A DNA stretch of 64,000 nt, from the NCBI GenBank assembly GCA_033782935.1, contig JAWQEG010000526.1:1685388-1749387 (forward strand), read 5' to 3'. The position numbers were made by a program, and so were the translations under genes. Shown here in pieces: positions 43,746 through 56,463 of this stretch (positions are counted from its first letter, which is position 1; the number at the start of each line of letters is the position of its first letter). The DNA is from Petrolisthes cinctipes (Eukaryota; Arthropoda; Malacostraca; Decapoda; Porcellanidae). The notes below the pieces were generated by a model. That model was not told the origin of the DNA. It saw only the letters and a program-made list of their open reading frames with translations, and did not search any database.

Positions 43746-45889
43746 TGTCAGTGATGATCACCAACGAAGATAGTATAGATTTCGATAAATACTGAAATAA
43801 TTGCCGTCATCGCGTTCGGTATTTCTACCTTCATTTCCCACTTATTTAGACCATTCTAAGACTATTTTCTTCTATGGCATTTCCTCCGCAAATTTTCCGC
43901 CCCATTTTCAAGATAAGGCATATTCAAATAAGGCATATTTTGAAATTAGCCTGACCTTACGTACCTTACCTGACCCAACCTAACCTAGACCACAGTAGAC
44001 TACCGGGACCTAATCTGGGCAAACTACCGGGAAATAACCGTGGTAAAGTACAGGAAATGACCGGGGCAAAATACTGTGACCTAGTCGCATCTGGCAACAC
44101 TGCTACAAAATGGCAATTCTTTCAATATAATACCTAGCTTTCTTCAATGAAATAATAAACTTATCCGAGAAATAGGACCATGACATAATATATCGCTCGT
44201 CGCACAATAAAATTTAGTGCCATTCTCACACATACTCGAGTAATATTGAGTATGGAGTGTAAGCACAGTTAATTAGGAGATTTATGTGTTGCATGAGAAA
44301 TAGTCAGAACAGTTCAAAGATTCACAGCATTATAAATGATTCTCCCAGTCATTGGTGTAAGCAATTGCTCTTCAATTTGGACCCTGAAGGAGAAGTATTG
44401 TCTGCAGTGATATGGACAGTACTTAAGGGGTTCTAGCACCCCGTCAGACCTAACCAACGGCCACTTATATCTAACCCTTTTAATCCTTTAACTGTCCCTC
44501 CTCTCCTTCTTGCTTCCTCTCAGTCTCCTTATTTGAAACTACAAGTTATTTCTGGCCTAGCTCAGTCTTGATTTGTTATTTCTTTCTCCTTCCCCCCCCC
44601 AAAAAAAAATAGTAATTTTACTTCATATTTCTGGTTCTATTAAGTTCTTACCTAATTATAATGAGGAAAGAACCCTGACCTGACCTAACCTAATCTAACT
44701 CCACTTGACAAACCTAATTAGAACTGGTGCAACATCTGGGAGTAAGTTGAACTTTTCTTCAGAAACACACATAATTTTTTACATTATCTGTCATTTGGCC
44801 CAACCTTTGTGTTTGGTTTGATTCAGGGGATTCATTTTAACACTAGTTTATTGGTAAGATTGGGGTTGGTTATTTGTGTTGTAGTCACCATTGAGGAATA
44901 TGGTTAATGATAACTTGTAGTAAATTGTTCATTTACTGATACCAACTAATATTTTTACAGTAATGTTGTTGCTGTGTTGTATGTGTTAGTTATAATTTTT
45001 ACATTTTAGTTTCGTTTTGCCAGATTTTCATTAGGGATACTGTAGTATTCTTTATCTTGGTATGCAGCAGGGTATACCAAACTCCACAAAATCAACATGT
45101 GTTTATTGGTGAGGGGTGAAGCACATACAAGTACACAGTAACTGGAACAAGGTATTACTCATAGAGGAGGAGTATGAGTTGGTGAGTGTGAGCAGGTTGG
45201 CTTGTCTTCTTGGGTCCTCTCTTAGTCTGCTTCTGGAGATGGTCTATCTCTCTCTCTGTTGTCTGTCCAAATTTATATCGTCGAACAGTGGGCGGAGCTA
45301 GTAATCAAAGTAATTACATCTAGGCCTAGCCAATGGTATGAGTTGGGAGGCGTGGCTTACCCAGGTAGATCCCGAATGTTCTTTGTGAGTGCAGTTTCCT
45401 GTGTGTCTGCGTGTACACCTGATCTGACCTGAGGTGAGTAGATTATCCGTACCCTTTCTACCTGTGACCTGACCTGAGGTGTGTGACTACCTGCCACTCC
45501 TTTGTGAGTGTGTGAGTATGTGTGTGTGTGTGCACCACAATACCATTACTCAAAGAGATAAATGTTACTAAAAACACCAATGAGACTAAAAATATGCATA
45601 TTTAAACAAATCTAACCTACCGTACACTATTTACCTGCTATTGGTAATCTCCAATCTTACATTACATAATCCTCAATAATTATTGCATTTAGCAGTGAAT
45701 CATATGTGATGTGACATAAGTAGACATGATAAAATAGTCATTTCTAACATTGGTAATGACTTTTAATAATGTCCTACTGTTGTCTGTCGTGATGGCGGTG
45801 GCACTTATTTCGTAGTAGATACTACGTCTTACTCTCCATAGTTTCGACACACTCATATACAACATAATTCTCTAATTAATGCAAAAAAT
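43746..45889. other. Non-coding stretch with one dispersed repeat
   Basis: Apart from the repeat at 43851-44116 I see no gene. Contains C9-A9 (about 44595-44613) and short CCTAA runs near 44684-44697. The segment 45060-45530 has several TGACCTGAGGTG-like direct repeats and short GT tracts but no ORF. Confidence 0.5.
43851..44116 (+). repeat. Dispersed repeat, copy A (four internal units)
   Basis: 266 bp related to 50891-51110: the same start (CCATTCTAAGAC), TTCTTCTATGGCATTT, AAATTAGCCTGA, and the same end (CTGGCAACACTGCTACAAAA). The middle has about four tandem units of about 23 bp of the type CTACCGGGACCTAATCTGGG. Confidence 0.85.
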
Positions 45890-48805
45890 ATGTTAACAAT
45901 TGGTAATTGGAATGTAAGAACACTCAATCAGGACAGTAAAATTAATGAGTTAGTGGCGGTTTTCAAAAATTATGGACTTGATATTTGTGCTCTAACAGAG
46001 ACTAGATTAAGCGGAACTGATAAGCTGGATTTGGGGGATGGTTTACGTATGTTGGTATCTGGACGACAGGATGGAAGGCATTATCAGGGTGTAGGATTAC
46101 TACTGAGTTGTAAGGCAAATAAGGCTTTATATGAGTGGGAAGCTATAGACGAGCGACTGCTGTATGCACGGTTTAAGTCCAATCATGGCAACATAAGTAT
46201 GTTTGTGTGTTATGCGCCTATTAATAATGCACCGGATGAAAGGAAAGATGCATTTTATGAAAGATTGCAGGAAGTGGTAGGAAGGGTTCCTAGACATGAT
46301 ATTTTGGTCTGCATTGGCGACTTTAATGTAGTGTTGGGCTGTTCAAACGAGGGATTTGAGCAGTGTATGGGTAAAATGGGTGTTGGTAGAAGGATGACTG
46401 AAAATGGAGTGAGGTTTGGCTAATGATTTAGTCATCGGCGGTACACTTTTTCAGCATTGCAACATACACAAGACAACGTGGGTGTCACCGTGCGGTAATT
46501 ACAAAAATCAAATTGATCATATTGCTGTCAGTAGAAGGCATAGAAGTTATTTGCTAGATGTTCATGTCAAACGAGGAGCGGATATTGGTAGCGATCATCA
46601 ACTCATCATTGCAAAAGTAAAGTTTAAACTTAAAAGTCAGAAGAAGGAAAGATGTGGTACCCGTGGGTATGATATTGATGCACTTAGAAGGGAAGGAGAG
46701 GAAAGGGAAGAGTTTCGATTAGAATGCAGAAATAGGTTCTTAGTGCTGGATGCGTTGGAAGAGGGGGAGAGAAGTGTGGATGAGGTGTGGGGGGATGTGA
46801 ACAAAATTTTGCATGAAACTGCTGATCGTACGATCGGAAGAAGACGTAGATGTAGGAGAAAGACATGGATGTCAGATGAAACGTGGGATATGATAAAAAA
46901 GAGACGTGAAGCGAAATTGAGGAGTGAGATGCATTGTGATGATGATAATGAGATTGAGATAGCAAGAGCTGAGTATTGGAGTTTTCATTCAGAAGTCAAA
47001 AGGTTGGCAAGGAGAGATAAAAAAAGATATGTAGATGGAAAGGTTACAGAAACTGAAATTTTAATAAATAGAAATGATGGACAGAGTCAAAGGATAGCAT
47101 ATGAATCAATTAGAAAACTGAGTGGCAATGCAAAGAAACGCAAGGAAATACCTGTTAGAGATAGGGATGGTATTTACTGACTAAAGATGGAGATATTAAA
47201 AACAGATGGAAAGAGCACTTTGAGATAGTTCTTAATAGGCCAATACCGCCAGAAGAAGATATACCACCTGCTGAGGAAGATTTAAATATAGAAACAGGAG
47301 AGATAAGGATGGGGGAAGTGGAGAAGGCAACGAAACAGTTAAAGAATAATAAGGCACCAGGGGAGGATGGTTTATTTCCAGAAATGTTTAAAGTGGAGGA
47401 GGATAGATTAACAATGATCTTGACCAAGTTATTCAATAGGATATGGGTAACAGGAATAATACCATCAGATTGGAAGTATGGTGTGATTGTTAAAATTCCC
47501 AAGAAAGGAGACCTGAGTGAATGTGGTAATTGGAGGGGAATCACTTTGTCACCGATAGCCTTGAAAGTGTTTAGTAGAGTGTTGTTAAATAGGCTGGAGC
47601 CAGTGGTTGATGATATACTTAGGAACGAGCAGGCCGGCTTTAGAAAGGGACGTGGTTGTAATGATCAAATTTTTATTATTAGGCATTTAATGCAACAAGT
47701 AAATGAAATGAGAGTTCCGTTGAGCTTTTGCTTTGTTGACTTCGAAAAAGCATTTGATAGTGTTTCGAGAGGGACTATGGGGAAGATTATGAGGCTTTAT
47801 GGAATACCGGAGGAGTTTGTGAAGGTCGTTACGAACATGCATGATGGCACATTTTGTAAAGTGATGGTTGATGGTTGTATGAGTGATCCGTTTGAAGTCA
47901 AGTCAGGTGTGATTCAGAGTGGCACCTTGTCACCTTTGTTGTTCGTATTGGTCATAGATTACGTAATGAAAAGGGTTGGTACAGAAACTGGTGCAGGTAT
48001 ACTTTGGGGAGAGAATGGGAAGCTCTTGGACCTGGATTATGCAGATGATATAGTTTTGATGTGTGATGGGCCGGAGGAGATGCAGAGGGTGTTGGATTGT
48101 TTAGTGAGAGAGGGCTTAAGGGTGGGTTTGGTTATTAATTGTGGAAAAACTGAAATTATTAATATGAACATGGAAAATGCACAGGACTGTATGATTGGAG
48201 GTGTGGTGGTAAAGCAGGTTGAAACGTTTAAATATTTGGGTACCTGTTTAACGAAGAAATAGGTTAAGAATACGAAGAAAGGTTAAGAAAGGCAAATCAG
48301 GCAATGGGAATGATTAAAACTGTTTGGAAGAATAAAAATTTTTCTGTGCATACAAAAATCAAAATTTATAAAGTAATGGTTAGGAGTATACTAACCTACG
48401 GTCACGAATCATGGTACAGTACAGCGAATATGGACCGTAAATTCTTGGTGTTTGAAAATAAGGTACTTAGAAGAATATTAGGAATTAAGTCGTGGGATAG
48501 GATATCGAATGGCAGAATTAGAGAAATAACAGGGGTGCAGCCAGTTGATGAATATGTTAGGATGTCACGTTGGAAGTGGTTAGGTCATGTGTATAGAAGA
48601 CATGGGATAGTACGAGATACACTAGGGTGGGTAGCACATGGTACAAGAAGATGAGGAAGGCCTAGGGAGACGTGGGTGAGAACAATGAGGCGGGAAGCGG
48701 GAGATGAATGTTGGGGAGATTTGGAGGAGTTAGCTCAGGATAAGGTGTGGTGGCACGAGTTCATTGAGGCCCTATGCATCCCCGTGGGTGCTACAGGAAA
48801 TGATT
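45890..48805 (+). pseudogene. RTE-type LINE (endonuclease-RT), multiply broken
   Basis: The EN starts at ATG 45890 (IGNWNVRTLNQ, LTETRLSG, CYAPINNAP, CIGDFNVVLG), shifts frame at about 46416-46423, and continues with KNQIDHIAVSRRHRS and GSDHQLI. The spacer ends at a stop at 47178-47180 next to another shift. RT (47309-48262): APGEDGLFPEM, LSECGNWRGITL, VDFEKAFDSV, GVIQSGTLSPLLF and LDYADDIVLM. A break at 48260-48300 follows, then the C-terminal WLGHVYRR block. An in-frame TGA at 48652-48654 interrupts RRxGRPRETW. The end, ALCIPVGATGN and ATGATTGATTATAA, is typical of RTE elements, which lack RNase H and have short microsatellite tails. At least three frameshifts and one nonsense codon. Confidence 0.85.
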
Positions 48806-50890
48806 GATTATAACACTCATACGCATTACGTTGTATTTTGTTTCGTGTTTACTTTTGTCAGCTGATCGAGCTTGCTTTTGATTGGCTGGAGTCAGTCCGA
48901 GTCACTTGAAAGACACCACCCTGTTTGGCTGAACGACATAGGGCACTCGGGAAGATTTAGGACTCCCTAACTACTTAGGAACAAGATAGGACGCCCTAAA
49001 TTATTTTTTAGTATACCAAATTAGGGCATGAGATAGGATGTCCTAACCTGTTCCTATCTTAGGATTCCCTAAGTCAGATAGGGCGACATTGCTGCCCTAA
49101 GTTAAGACACGTTTGAGTATCCGGGCCCCAGGCCATAATGATTACCAAATCCTTAGTGAATACTGAGTAGGGCTTGGCTCTGGTTTTACCCACATTATAT
49201 TTATTTATAAATTTTGTTCATTAATTTATTACATATCTGATATTATTCTTAATATTTATAAAGAATAACATGTTATTAATATTAATCATACAAGTTAAGA
49301 CACACATAATCGGATAATAATTTTGATAATTATATAAAATAATTGAAAGTTAGATGGTACTTTATTCTGTATATTTTATCTTTAACTTCACTGTCAGAGA
49401 ATGCGAATAGTCTACAAGCAGTATTTATAACAGATGGTACAGTAGGCTACTATGTCATGTATAACTAGCAAATCATATAAAAAATTAAAGAATGTTCAAT
49501 ATGTACAGTACATAGCATCAACCGCCAACCAAACTCAAACAACTATTATGTAAAACGTGTCGTACCGTAGCGCACATAGCCAATTTTTATATTATTACTA
49601 TTTTACGTTTCTGAGTCCTTGCAGCTTACATTGTTTTTAATTATACGCATTGGTAATCACTAAAGAGGAACCGGTTACCAAAATTGGAACCGGTCCCAGG
49701 ACTGCCTTGGTGGAACTGTTGGAATCTGTTCTAGAACCGAGTCTGTCCAGCCCTAATACACGGCCGTTCGTGACGTCATTGATGGAAGTAGGATCTGTAC
49801 AAATGGGCTAATGTGAACCGGGGCAGTAGTCTTAATGCTTTAAGGCTCCCTTAGTGCGTTAGTGAATCCGGGCCCATTACGAGTTTCTATACCACAATAG
49901 TTTTTGCCTGTTTTGTAACTACTGGTGTTTTGCTCCTGTGTTTCTATTATTTTTTCTTTAAATTAATTTCCTTTATTTTATGTTAATTATCGTGCTTTCC
50001 TTTCTCTTTTCTTCCAAATTTGAAATAGGTAATTTTTTTCCCCCGTTATATTTCTTCATCATATATTAGCTGTCCTAAAATATTAGGTAATTGTCTAGTA
50101 CATTGCCGTTTTCTATTACGATGTTCTTATACTCTTTACACACTAATGGCGTCTTTTTGACGTCATCGGATACGAAGATTGCTTGGAAACCAAGATTTGG
50201 TGCGCAGTACTATTTATGTTGGCCAAAAGGATATGAAGACGAGCCAAGCGTACAGCCGCTGAAACCAAGACCGTCTTCGAATCCAAACAAGACAGGTCCA
50301 GAGCAGTGATTGGGACAGCTTGCCTGTTCTTGGGAAATGTAAATAATGCAAATTACATTATATTATACATGAATTTTAAGTGCAACAAGCTGTAAAATAG
50401 AGCCAGTTCAGCACAAAATCAGCTTTTATGAAACTAATTGCAGTTTAGAGTACATTAAACTTTCATTCCTGAAGGCATACGAAAGTGATGTTATTGCATG
50501 TCAGAGTTGTAGCTTTATACTACTTTTTCTTATGCTCACCGATCAAAATTTATACTCACCATGGTGATACTTATGAAGCATATAGGAGTCAAAATTGATG
50601 AGAACTATAATGAATGACGTCAAGGGTATATTGTCTTATAAATTCAATAACCTTGCTACCTTTATATAAGGAGAGGTAATTATTGTACTACATTGCAAAT
50701 TTAGTTTATTACGCATGTGTGTTTAACATTTTAAGTACCACAGATACTGTATTAACTTTCTTTTAGCTCCCCAATCTCGCGCTTGACGACAAAAACACTT
50801 ATTATGTAACCAAATCAGTATTTGTCTGCCCCAAGACAGTCTTTGTATCCCAATCCTGCGCTTGGTCGACAAAAAGACGCCTAATTTGTA
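48806..50890. other. Non-coding stretch; foldback-like block at 48940-49130
   Basis: 48940-49130 is full of TTAGGR and YCCTAA motifs on both strands and ends GTATCCGGGCCCC. A second ATCCGGGCCC lies at 49866-49875. A short ORF at 50091 lacks an ATG and protein-like features. No gene supported. Confidence 0.45.
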
Positions 50891-51110
50891 CCATTCTAAG
50901 ACACTTTTCTTCTATGGCATTTTCTCCAGAAATGCCCTATTTCCAAGATAGGGCATTTTCAAATGTATTTTAAAATTAGCCTGAACTTACCTAACCTAAC
51001 CTAGGCCATTGCAGACTACCAGGACCTAACCTGGGCAAACTACTGGGACCTGACCGTGGCAAAATACTGGGACCTAGCCTGATCTGGCAACACTGCTACA
51101 AAACGGCAAT
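50891..51110 (+). repeat. Dispersed repeat, copy B (three internal units)
   Basis: 220-bp relative of 43851-44116 with the same ends but about three, not four, of the roughly 23-bp internal units, which explains much of the length difference. Contains ACCTAACCTAACCTAG, a short CCTAA run. Confidence 0.85.
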
Positions 51111-51411
51111 ATACTAGATAAAAACCAAATTGGTATCTTAATTTTCAATATATGATTGCTGTAAATTCACATTCACATTTTTTTCTTCCTGGAAAATGGA
51201 CACCATAATATAAAATGCATATATCCTAATACACAGCATATGAGGAAAGCCTACGAGTCTCTCTACATAACCAATAACAAAAAGAACTTTAATAAGAGGA
51301 CGGGAGACATCATGGGCCAACCTGACGGCACAGATAGCAGCGAGAAGCCATGAGGGGAGCCAATCAACAGGCTGAATGTGGCACCCAAGGAAGTCATGCA
51401 CATTTAGGGGC

Positions 51412-51534
51412 GTATGCAAGAACATTCATGGTGTTGACGATGGCTTGGTACCGGTACGATGACTTCATAGACAAACAACAGTGACATCATACCAGTACAA
51501 CATCATCGTCAACACCACATATTTTCTTGCATAC
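51412..51534. mobile_element. Foldback/MITE-like hairpin 1
   Basis: Arms of about 52 nt: GTATGCAAGAACATTCATGG at the left matches the complement of the right end, with GGTGTTGACGATG exact in both. The loop is short. Ends in GTATGC/GCATAC. Confidence 0.75.
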
Positions 51535-51539
51535 AGTCC

Positions 51540-51676
51540 TTAGGTCCCATTCACACGACACGACCATATGTTTGTATCGGCTTAGATGGAGGCCTTCACA
51601 CGTGACTAGATTTCTGGTCGCCAGGCTATGCGATTCTGTGCGTGGCCGTGGTCGTGTCATGTGAAAGGGGCCTTAG
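51540..51676. mobile_element. MITE with TTAGGTCCCATTCACACGACACGACC-type inverted ends
   Basis: About 137 bp. The left end (TTAGGTCCCATTCACACGAC) and the complement of the right end (CTAAGGCCCCTTTCACATGA) match over about 27 nt, including ACACGACC. It directly abuts hairpin 1. The type of end is widespread among animal MITEs (general knowledge). Confidence 0.75.
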
Positions 51677-52380
51677 ACCAATCAGGGAATGGTACATGCG
51701 ACCAGGGATGAGGCTCCCCAGGACGAGTTATAGGAAGTCTGGGATTCCCTTATATTCTAAATAAGTTGGCCTGAGAGCCATATATATTCCTCCAAAGAAG
51801 CAGAAGGGGAAACCAGTCAGGAATAAAGTATTATATTCTCCACCTGTGTTTCACTCACCACTCGCCTACATATTAAGTTTTAAATTTATGTGTCCTACCC
51901 TTATATAATATTGGTGACACAATATTATTATCATATATTCTTTCTGTATTCAATGTTTTGTATATTTCCAAGCTCGATTTTTCATTGACCTAGCCTTCCA
52001 GTCCTCTGTATCCCCTTTTTTATTTTTTTCCTTTATTTCTTTAACACTGTGTGTTGTTTTTGTTTTTTCAATTGACTTTCTTCCCAATTTGGTTTCTCTA
52101 ATAATTATACATCTTTACCGCTTACATCCATTGGTCTTTTCCACCTTCTATCTTCTCTTGCATTACAGTATTCTTTTTACTAGAGTAATTTTTTTCCTTC
52201 TATTCCATGATATGCATATGTCAGAAAATGGATGTTCTTTCATACTACATGTATACACTATTCACTTACCTTATATGATCGGATTAAAGACGGGTCTGTA
52301 TGGGCATCGCTGATTGGTTGGTGGGAATGTCATAGCTACTGTATACTTGTGAACTGTAGTTTTTTGCTCGTGTGTACAGA

Positions 52381-52525
52381 TGCGGACACATGAAACAGAC
52401 ACACTTTAAAATGGGACCCCTTATCGTGCATAAAATAGGACTCACGTTTGCACACAACGTCTCGCGCTACCCTATGCTTAATGAGGGTCCCTGTTTCTGG
52501 TGTGTGTGTTTCATGTGTCCGCAAC
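52381..52525. mobile_element. Foldback/MITE-like hairpin 2
   Basis: TGCGGACACATGAAAC at the left is exactly complementary to GTTTCATGTGTCCGCA at the right. Weaker pairing continues inward (GGGACCC, GCATA) for about 70 nt per arm. Confidence 0.78.
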
Positions 52526-52713
52526 TATACTTCAGAGTCATTCCAATGTGCATTTCAATAAACAATCCACTCATATATCCAAACATTTATTTTTATCAAT
52601 AGATGTTCTATAATTGTAGCATAGTCTTTACTTTCTGATTTATTTTTGTTCGTAAATTTTATCTTTGGGTGATGTGATGTTCCGATTTTGGGTTTCATTA
52701 TCAATGCAGAGTA

Positions 52714-52782
52714 CAGTCGTGGCACATAATCCTTGACCAAACTTCCCCTTACACCCTGATCAAAGACTATGTGCTGCGACTG
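52714..52782. mobile_element. Tiny mariner-like MITE (TA-flanked)
   Basis: 69 bp between TA dinucleotides, with inverted ends CAGTCGTGGCACATAATCCTT and its complement with few mismatches. CAGTCGTGG-type ends next to TA suggest a Tc1/mariner origin. Its ends resemble those of 58168-58333. Confidence 0.65.
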
Positions 52783-52904
52783 TACAGTATATTATTTTCC
52801 TGCACATCTGACTCTACATTATGAATAATATATGCATCTAAATTACTAGGTATCATCCCTGTAACATGCATAGTATTCTCACACAAAGAATATATGATGG
52901 CATC

Positions 52905-54335
52905 AACTCAAGATAGACCCCCTCACTGAACACTCCTTGTCACACTGGACATTTGCAAAGCATCCGATGCCATCCCCCGCCAAAACCTCACAAACAAAAT
53001 ATACAACACAGACATGCATACCAATACAAAAAGATGGCTGGCCAGCTTCTTGGGAGAAAGAGTAGCCCATGTTACATTTGCTGGTCAGTCATCTAACATT
53101 AAAAGTTTCACCAACGGTGTCCCCCAAGGTTCTGTTCTATCGCCCACCCTTTTCAATTTATACATACACGACCTACCAACACCCTAGGCACCACAAATTC
53201 ATGTAGCTTCATACGCAGACGACATAACACTCACAAGTACACACTGAAATGCAGATACAGCCACTCACTCACATCCTTCAACCCTATCGAAACACACTTA
53301 ATGCCTGGTTCACCACAAACAGACTTAAAATAGCACCCACCAAGTCAACTGTCACCCTTCTCACCAACTGGAATGCAAAACACAGCTACACACCACACCT
53401 CACCATAAACAATACACACACAGAAAATACTTGGCATGACATACAACACATCCATGACATTCAAACAACATATCACAGCCATCAAAAACAAATGCATACA
53501 AAGAATGAAAGCCCTCATCACTTGCTAGCACAATATTTGGACACAACAAAGAAACCATGACCACAGTGTACAAACAATATATCCGATCAGTGATGGATTA
53601 TGCAAGCCCTGCCTGAGCCTCAAATCTCACCGAGACTCACCTCAACACCCTTCAAACCATACTTAATAGAGCCCTAAAAGCTGCACAGCTACCACACCTA
53701 CAGACCACTTACACCATGAAACCAAAGTCCTCAAAATCAAGGATCACCTTGACATGATTGGCACACAAACACTTCCTGCAGCCTCCACAAACCCACAACA
53801 TCCACTACAATACATGGCAAAACATCCACATGCCAAGGAACATCAAAACAACACCCAATACACGATACCATACACAAATACTATAATCTCTTACACCCTG
53901 CCCACCCAAAACAAGTCTCCAGAAACCTATCCATATTCAAATCACTCACAAATCCATCCAAACACTCAAGAAGAACACTCCGCTGCATGCATGACCTCCT
54001 GACATCCACTCATCTAAATCCTGCCTTCCCCGTGAGGACAGAGTGCACCTGGCCAGGCTGCGAAGTGGCCACCACCTGGCTCTTCTGACATATCAGAAGA
54101 AGCCGGATGGAGCAATTGTGGATGCCTGTCCGGGATGCAACACAGCACTCCATTCTATTAAATACATTATGGAAGACTGTAATGTACACAACCACACTCA
54201 CCAACAACACAACATACACTCACTGAGGGCACTGTGGGAGAGCCCGGCACAGGCCATGGCCTTCCTCAGGAGGCCGGGGCTGCTCGGCCAGAATGCTTGA
54301 AGAATTTCAACAATAACAACAATTACTCGAACCCC
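52905..54335 (+). pseudogene. Jockey-like LINE remnant (RT and C terminus)
   Basis: RT pieces: VTLDICKASDAIPRQ (motif A, with Ser for the usual Phe), WLASFLGER, GVPQGSVLSPTLFNLYIHDLP, a stop near 53187, then SYADDITLTS. Many frame breaks follow (53250-54000). A C-terminal block, LARLRSGHHLALL then CPGC..H..C (54043-54300), matches the usual end of Jockey-type ORF2. A TTCAACAATAACAACAA tail follows. Truncated at its 5' side and dead. Confidence 0.75.
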
Positions 54336-55418
54336 CATTGTTACAAATTCGTTACAAAAATATCAAAAGTACAGTATACCCTTTACCGCTTCAAAGCAAT
54401 GGGTAGAAATAATTTAAATACTGTAGTTGGAAAGAGAGAGTAGAATCAGAAATGAGATGCGCTTTTTCACTCCTCCGTCCTTTACCTTTGCCTCATTTTC
54501 GGATTCATCAATAATTTTATGTAGGATTTTATTAGGAAATTTCTACTTAAATATAAATGGGTGTCAAAGGTTATTTAATAAATCACCAACAATTCACGGG
54601 TTGTACATATTGTATTAGTTGAATCCATGTGACCGTTTCTTTACAAATAGTACAGAATCACTAATTAACATCACACACATCACACGACATACATTACAAG
54701 CACATTACAACACACACTGACAACAAAACATTCATACATCAACAGGAAACAAGAAACAGTGATAGAAAAAAGTTAACAGAAATATGATGATAATTAATAA
54801 GACAAAAAGGTTAAAAATGGCGATGCGATGTGTGGCTCTGGAGGAAGATGGAAGACTGTGGGGAGAAAATGTGTCAGTCGCTTGTCTGTAAACGTCACAA
54901 AGAAATCAGCCAACCCACCACCTCCATGGCTAATCTACATGTTGCTGTTTAATTGGTGGAGTGTGCAGTTTGGGGGTTATGAGAATCCAAGGACGGCCTG
55001 CTCACAAAAGCCCTCCCTCTCATAGACTCCACTTTCAACACTCCAGCAACCAAACTGTAGTCAGATGAGCTTGAAAATGGGGAGTTAGTCAATTTCAGCT
55101 TAGTTTAATGGCTCTAACTGTAGTGGTTATAAAAAGGTAACTGTGAAAGAAAATCAAGTTCCTGAGAGCGAAATGTAACAATAGGTCAGTGCTTTTGCTT
55201 GGTATGATATATAATTATGTCCATCAAAAATGCTGGTCACATACTGTATATTCCATGTATGATGACAAAGAAGAGTGAGAGGATGGTATTACATTCCTTG
55301 ACAATAATTTCTCTTCATCGGCCCGTTCATATGATTTTCTAATGAAAATTTAGTGGCAAAACACATTTTAGTTGAAGAATAAGTTTAATAATACCATCCA
55401 GAGAGAGAGAGCACTCAC
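54336..55418. other. Downstream flank of the sushi-module gene
   Basis: No sushi-like exon seen. A possible minus-strand terminal exon at 54794-54855 is discussed under findings. TTTATT (AATAAA on the minus strand) lies near 54523-54530. Confidence 0.4.
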
Positions 55419-55604
55419 CTATGAGACACTGTGGATGGTCCTCCTGCCAGCCAGTGTTTGTACAGGAGATGGTGTAGTATGTGACTCCAGGCCTGACTTG
55501 GTGCTCGGGCAAACACCACACCTTCATCTTGTCACTATCAGTCCACATTTCTCTGCGGTCGAAGGCAGTGATGGAATTGTTCACTTCGGGTTCAGTTAGG
55601 CACA
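55419..55604 (-). CDS. Sushi/CCP-like exon 9 (most 3' seen)
   Basis: 186 bp. Acceptor TTTGACAG, donor GTGAGTGC, phase 1-1. Four cysteines: C after the exon's first Val, the second in KVWC, the third in TISC, the fourth in HPQC. Trp follows Gly between Cys 3 and Cys 4, as in CCP modules (disulfides 1-3 and 2-4 in the family). One sequon (NNS). Its N-terminal half has an unusual YY before Cys 3. Confidence 0.82.
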
Positions 55605-55959
55605 CTGTCAAAGGTGGAAGTCAGGATCAACAGGGGCACGAATAAATTATTACATACTGTATTGCATTTCATTTGAGTATTTCCAAGAATATTCTATGAA
55701 GAATTTCTGAGTGGGAAAGGCTCCGAATTCAGTCCTCTCTTTCTTAGCACACTACCTGTACACCAGTACATTGTTATGTTAATTAGGAAAAACAAGTCAA
55801 ACCTTATTAGTCAAACAAAAATGGAAATGACTGATGTATAAGCATCCACGGATGAATTTGCAAGACTAAAATTATCCTAACTTTAATCCTCCCATTAATT
55901 TCAATCAAACCTCTCTACCATTTAAAATCTGTTAGAACACACAAGAGACTATTTATCAT

Positions 55960-56170
55960 CATCAATACCCCATTTCCATTTTTCAAGTGGTGGGGAGGCT
56001 CTATTGCCAGTGCAGCACCCCTGACAGGCAATGGGTCCAGCTCCAAGGCTATTTGAGCCTTTGGTGTGTTTATGATTAGAGAGAGGGATCCCCAACCCTC
56101 ATTCCCCCCCTGTATCGTAGGGGACAAGAGGCTGACTGCACCATTGTAAGAATGGTGGGCGATGGGGACG
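55960..56170. repeat. Unassigned, probably dispersed repeat in an intron
   Basis: G/C-richer block with a (ATC)n-like start (ATCATCATCAATACC) and a GGATCCCCAACCC core, unlike the AT-rich intron around it. Read on the minus strand it would have a GATGATGAT tail, as some SINEs do. No tRNA boxes recognised. Confidence 0.3.
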
Positions 56171-56463
56171 CTACTTCCCTACGCCTACTATTTATCAATT
56201 CTATATATCCATATTTTAAAAATTATATGGACACTCAAAAGACTGATCTCTACAATCGATAAAAGAAGAGTTCCAACATTTCTTGCAGTTTTTCATCTGT
56301 CATGTCCTGTCATTTAAGAGATTGGCTGGATTATCTTTTCTATACTACAGTATTTCCCTACATACATATTGCTGGATGTTTGATTTCTGTTTTCATGTGG
56401 TGAGTGGACAGTGACTGTTTTTAAGGACCTTACTGACCTACGTACAGTAAGATGAGCACTCAC

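Noticed and set aside
50091..50309. 72-codon ORF as an exon
   Set aside because: No ATG, no clear splice sites and no similarity recognised.
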